Part shown: piece after piece, positions 61,227 to 64,000 of the stretch
Layout: every line of letters starts with the position of its first letter
Position numbering within the stretch: the first letter of the stretch is position 1
From: Phycisphaerae bacterium
GTDB lineage: Bacteria; Planctomycetota; Phycisphaerae; Phycisphaerales; UBA1924
DNA: 64,000 nucleotides
Assembly: GCA_030432905.1 (NCBI GenBank)
Contig: JAUILU010000003.1
Coordinates: 186,001-250,000, forward strand
Direction: 5' to 3'
Program-made: the position numbers and the translations under genes
Notes under the pieces: model-generated
The model's database searches: none
What the model saw: the letters and a program-made list of their open reading frames with translations, nothing else
Told to the model about the DNA's origin: nothing

Positions 61227-62060
61227 ATGACCCGAGAACCGATCGACAAGACGCTCAAAATGTACGTTGGTGGTGCCTTTATCCGCAGCGAATCGGGCCG
61301 AACCGACTCGATCGGCAGCCGACTCCGGGTTTGCCGGGCTTCTCGGAAAGACCTGCGGAGCGCTGTCGAAACCGCCGCCAAGTCTCAGCCGGGCTGGGCT
61401 TCGGCAACCGCGTACCTCCGGGGCCAGATCGTCTACCGCATCGCGGAGATGCTCGAAGGCCGGCGTCAGAGCTTTGTCTCGATGCTCGGCGAGTCTGGTG
61501 AAGCGGAGCTCGACGCGGCGATCGACCTTGTCGTTTCAGCCGCGGGCTGGTCTGACAAGCACCAGCAGATCCTCGGAACCGCCAACCCGGTCGCCGGCCC
61601 GTACCACAACTTCACCGTGTCCGAAGCAGTGGGCGTTGTCGGCGTCGTCGCGCCGGATTCGCCCTCGCTGCTCGGCCTGCTCGCGTTGGTAGTCCCCGCG
61701 ATCGTGTCCGGCAACTCGGTCGTAGTGCTCGCATCACAAACGACCCCCGCGCCCGCTGCTGAGTTTGCGGAAGTACTCTCAACAAGCGATGTGCCCGCAG
61801 GCGTGGTCAACATCCTGACCGGCAACAGAGAAGAACTCGTCCCCCACTTCGCATCCCACCGCGAAATCGCGGCGCTCGTCGCGGCTGGTGTCGATCCCGA
61901 CACACAGCGCGCACTAGAGCTCGGCTCGGCAGAGAACCTCAAGCGTGTACACGTGCTCGAATCACCCATCGACGCGGATCAGTGGCAGAGACACATCGGC
62001 CCGGGGGCGATCGAGCGGACGCTGGAATTCAAGACGATCTGGCACCCGAGTTCCGCGTAA
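61227..62060 (+). CDS. Truncated aldehyde-dehydrogenase-like protein without catalytic cysteine
   Basis: A 277-residue protein matching only the N-terminal cofactor half of ALDHs: MYVGGAFIRSESGR, ATAYLRGQIVYRIAEMLEGR, VSEAVGVVGVVAPDSPSLL and VPAGVVNILTGNREEL. The GxTxxG loop, the catalytic Glu and Cys are absent, and the end reads LEFKTIWHP. I recall similarly short ALDH-like partners next to deoC and a full ALDH in Actinobacteria, ending in a comparable KTVWHP motif, so this may be a conserved subunit and not a decayed gene; this is unverified. ATG at 61227 with TATCCT six bases upstream. Confidence 0.78.
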   Translation: MTREPIDKTLKMYVGGAFIRSESGRTDSIGSRLRVCRASRKDLRSAVETAAKSQPGWASATAYLRGQIVYRIAEMLEGRRQSFVSMLGESGEAELDAAIDLVVSAAGWSDKHQQILGTANPVAGPYHNFTVSEAVGVVGVVAPDSPSLLGLLALVVPAIVSGNSVVVLASQTTPAPAAEFAEVLSTSDVPAGVVNILTGNREELVPHFASHREIAALVAAGVDPDTQRALELGSAENLKRVHVLESPIDADQWQRHIGPGAIERTLEFKTIWHPSSA

Positions 62061-62066
62061 GAACCG

Positions 62067-62801
62067 CTAGACAGCCGCGGCGAACAGAGCCGACTTGGCC
62101 CGTGCGCCAAAGCTTCTCGATGACTTCACCTCGGGCTCAGCGATCAGCATCGGCGCAGCGGGTTCTCGCATGTCTTCCTCGGGCCAGACGACTTCGACCT
62201 CGGCGCCGATCAGGTGGAACAGAGCCTCGAGGTGCTTACCGATCGAACGCTGCGCCTCAACTTTGTAGCCCTGGTCCGATTTCTCGAAGAGCTTGGATGC
62301 CTCTTCCTGAGCCTTCTGCATGAGCTGGCCCTGCGCGTTGGCTTTCATCTGGATGACGTCGAGCAGGCCGAGCACCTTGCCGTCCTGGATGTCGTAGGGT
62401 TTGACATCTGTGAGCCTGAGTTGCCCGTCGATCGGGGGCAGCGTCAGCCTGTACGAGCCGCTGCCGACCTGCTCAATATTGCTCGCGGTGATCCTGCCGA
62501 GTTCGACCGAGTACTGCTTGTCGAAGTGGAAGATCATTGCGACCTGCGCGGGCGACATCAGCAGCGGAGGCAGCCAATCCCAGCCCTTCTTCGCCGTCGC
62601 GATCTCCTTGGCTGAAACCTCAAGCCCGACGAGTTTGCCCGTTGCGCGGACGCGCTCGGCGATGATCTCGGTGGTCATCGTGGCACCATCCAGAGAATCA
62701 GACCTGCCCCTCCGCTTCAGGAAGACGACCACAAAGGCAGCCATCAGCAGACCTATGAACAGACCGAGACCGGCAGCGATAAGCAAATCGTTCATCAGCA
62801 T
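62067..62801 (-). CDS. DUF4230-like membrane-anchored protein
   Basis: A 244-residue protein with one N-terminal helix (LLIAAGLGLFIGLLMAAFVVVFL, at most residues 6-28), followed by a domain beginning MTTEIIAERVRATGKLVGLE and containing a beta strand pattern YRLTLPPIDGQLRLTDVKPYDIQ, then a helical segment with QLMQKAQEEASKLFE. The layout resembles DUF4230 proteins, which are of unknown function. It lies nine bases downstream of the multi-spanning membrane gene on the same strand; the 3' end faces the ALDH-like gene with a 6-base gap. Confidence 0.7.
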   Translation of the reverse strand: MLMNDLLIAAGLGLFIGLLMAAFVVVFLKRRGRSDSLDGATMTTEIIAERVRATGKLVGLEVSAKEIATAKKGWDWLPPLLMSPAQVAMIFHFDKQYSVELGRITASNIEQVGSGSYRLTLPPIDGQLRLTDVKPYDIQDGKVLGLLDVIQMKANAQGQLMQKAQEEASKLFEKSDQGYKVEAQRSIGKHLEALFHLIGAEVEVVWPEEDMREPAAPMLIAEPEVKSSRSFGARAKSALFAAAV

Positions 62802-62810
62802 AGTGCTGAC

Positions 62811-63461
62811 TTATTCGGATTCGGGTTGCTCGGATTTCGGCTCGCGGGTCAGCTCAAACGCCCGGATCAGGACATGGACACCGGCGATCGAGATCACGCC
62901 AAGAACGACCGAAAACAGGGTCCACAGCACCATGCTGGCAATCGGTCCAAATCCGGAAAACATGCCGGACACCAGACCGCCCTTATTGCGAGCGATGAGC
63001 GACAGGATGATCAGGGCAGGCAGAATCAGTGCCCCACCGATGAACAAACGCACCCAACTGTCTGAGCGTGTTCCGAGCTTCACGATGCCGCACATCGCGA
63101 CCAACCCGGCGGCCATCGCCAACCGGATAAGCACGTAGTTTTTCAGCGACGGAACCGTATCGCTCGCGTTTTTCAGCATCATCGAGCCGAGCACCGCAGC
63201 GACGAACACCGCGCCGGCGACACAGAGCACCGCTAGGCCGAAGCCTTCTTTGCGTGGTTTGAGCCCAATCAGCACAGCTGCGGCTCCGCTGACGATGGTC
63301 AACGCCTCGAAGCCGGCGAACAGCGGGATCGTCCCGGTGCCCCACGCCTCATGCCCGAACAGCCCGATCCACAGCCCGGGCAGGGCCGACAGCGCGACGA
63401 GCACGCCAACGAGCGCAACGCCGAGACTCGCGAATCGCTGGATTGGGTGGTCTTGTGTCAC
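62811..63461 (-). CDS. Multi-spanning membrane protein of unknown function
   Basis: A 216-residue protein with about six hydrophobic helices (for example LGVALVGVLVALSALPG near residue 12 and LIILSLIARNK near 150) and no catalytic motif. GTG start; the C-terminus is acidic and cytoplasmic by the positive-inside rule. It is likely co-transcribed with the DUF4230-like gene. The 179 bases upstream contain the putative flagellar-type promoter for the opposite strand. Confidence 0.65.
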   Translation of the reverse strand: MTQDHPIQRFASLGVALVGVLVALSALPGLWIGLFGHEAWGTGTIPLFAGFEALTIVSGAAAVLIGLKPRKEGFGLAVLCVAGAVFVAAVLGSMMLKNASDTVPSLKNYVLIRLAMAAGLVAMCGIVKLGTRSDSWVRLFIGGALILPALIILSLIARNKGGLVSGMFSGFGPIASMVLWTLFSVVLGVISIAGVHVLIRAFELTREPKSEQPESE

Positions 63462-63560
63462 AATCGGTTCCAGATTCCCCGCTTGGCGTGCTGCTTCGCC
63501 GGGATTAGTTATCGGACGACTTGAGTCCGGTATGAATCCTCATCAACTCGACTCTAGGGG

Positions 63561-63589
63561 TAGAGCAAGCCCCCCCGCATGGCCGATTC
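63561..63589 (+). promoter_or_regulatory. Candidate sigma-28-type promoter upstream of fliD
   Basis: GCCGATTC (63582-63589) resembles the FliA -10 GCCGATAA, with TAGAGCAA (63561-63568) upstream. The 13-base spacing is two longer than the enterobacterial consensus, so this is tentative. Confidence 0.3.
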
Positions 63590-63601
63590 TAAGGCAGTGA
63601 T

Positions 63602-63620
63602 CGGCAGGTTTGTCCTGCCG
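63602..63620. other. Hairpin in the leader before the small ORF and fliD
   Basis: CGGCAGG (63602-63608) and CCTGCCG (63614-63620) form a 7-bp stem with loop TTTGT. It has no T run and lies 20 bases before a start codon, so it is probably not a terminator. Confidence 0.5.
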
Positions 63621-63640
63621 CCTCAGTCTTGGAGCGTGGG

Positions 63641-63865
63641 ATGTCTCAGACCGTGACAATCGAATGCCAGCACGATGCTGTCGTCAGAAGCCGGCGGATG
63701 TTCCACCGTGTGCTCTCTTCATGGACCATGGACCTTCTGAGCCTCCGCACGCGGGGCCTCGATGTGCCAGGCCCTCGCTCCGGGCTCGCACAACACAACG
63801 ACATCGGCGCAACCGCCCAAGCAGCAGCCCAGCACGACGCGGCTCAGGGTCGGCGCGCCGCGTAA
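63641..63865 (+). CDS. Small protein upstream of fliD, unknown function
   Basis: A 74-residue protein starting SQTVTIECQHDAVVRSRR, with a Gln/Ala/His-rich C-terminal half. GGAG six bases before the ATG supports translation. The C-terminal composition is atypical, so it could be a spurious frame in the leader of fliD. It ends 22 bases before the fliD ATG. Confidence 0.4.
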   Translation: MSQTVTIECQHDAVVRSRRMFHRVLSSWTMDLLSLRTRGLDVPGPRSGLAQHNDIGATAQAAAQHDAAQGRRAA

Positions 63866-63887
63866 GCAGTAACCAACGGAGATCGCC

Positions 63888-64000
63888 ATGGGCGGTATTT
63901 CAAGCAGCGGCCTCATCAGCGGCCTCGACACAGATTCGATTATCGCGCAGCTTCTTCAGATCGAAGCCAGGCCGAGGACGCTCGCTGCGCAACGACTGAT
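63888..64000 (+). CDS. fliD: Flagellar filament cap protein FliD, N-terminal fragment (runs off the window)
   Basis: The first 37 codons read MGGISSSGLISGLDTDSIIA and continue QLLQIEARPRTLAAQ. The SSGLxSGLDxxSII sequence is the conserved N-terminus of FliD (HAP2), which caps the growing flagellar filament. ATG at 63888 with GGAG six bases upstream. The rest of the gene is outside the window. This is the only flagellar gene visible and indicates a flagellar locus to the right. Confidence 0.85.
   Translation, partial: MGGISSSGLISGLDTDSIIAQLLQIEARPRTLAAQRL

Noticed and set aside
1..64000. tRNA, rRNA, tmRNA or CRISPR features
   Set aside because: Scanning by eye found no tRNA-like arm set, rRNA signature or regularly spaced repeats; a covariance-model search would be needed to exclude small RNAs.

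Overview
The window looks like chromosomal DNA of a member of the Planctomycetota, most likely the Phycisphaerae. This is inferred from several signs. The DNA is GC-rich, with GC-rich third codon positions. Two secreted proteins end in a PEP-CTERM-like tail (a PAPAS motif, a hydrophobic stretch, then an Arg cluster). A giant surface protein begins with a LEPR-XLL motif. Several membrane proteins carry a CxxCGYx(n)CPECG zinc ribbon. No rRNA, tRNA, CRISPR array, transposase or prophage was recognised. Almost all of the window is coding.

Layout. 1-10 kb: 3' part of valS, a putative zincin lipoprotein, then on the minus strand a small division/cell-wall cluster (rsmH, LysM protein, FtsL-like protein, PBP/FtsI), followed by sppA, lipB, a WalJ-like hydrolase and a methyltransferase. 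10-18 kb: rsfS, aroB, a ParA ATPase fused to a CBM48-like domain with an unknown partner gene, clpX and small genes. 18-23 kb: acyP, dnaG, rpoD and a group II truncated hemoglobin. 23-28 kb: accessory region with a HAF-repeat PEP-CTERM protein, a divergent HTH protein with a perfect 22-bp palindrome between them, small membrane proteins, two AT-rich orphan genes and a 77-bp palindromic element. 28-44 kb: bifunctional proline/P5C dehydrogenase, ribF-nrnA-DNA methylase operon, flavin-dependent halogenase homologue, mnmA, purQ, a DUF1015 protein, a membrane thioredoxin, two CNNM/CBS proteins, an HscB-like co-chaperone and a racemase-fold protein. 45-56 kb: a 2080-residue LEPR-XLL surface protein, a DsbD-alpha-like protein plus redoxin, RseP and an alpha/beta hydrolase. 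56-62 kb: a deoxyribose-phosphate locus (deoC, two AT-rich paralogues, aldehyde dehydrogenase, small membrane protein, lamin-tail PEP-CTERM protein, truncated ALDH-like protein). 62-64 kb: two membrane proteins, then the start of fliD, which suggests a flagellated cell.

The most pervasive signal is at gene starts. Many genes lack a Shine-Dalgarno sequence and instead carry a TAnnnT hexamer 5-9 bases before the start codon, which suggests widespread leaderless transcription. Genes inside operons commonly overlap by 4 bases (ATGA, GTGA or TTGA). Gene starts were chosen using these two patterns.
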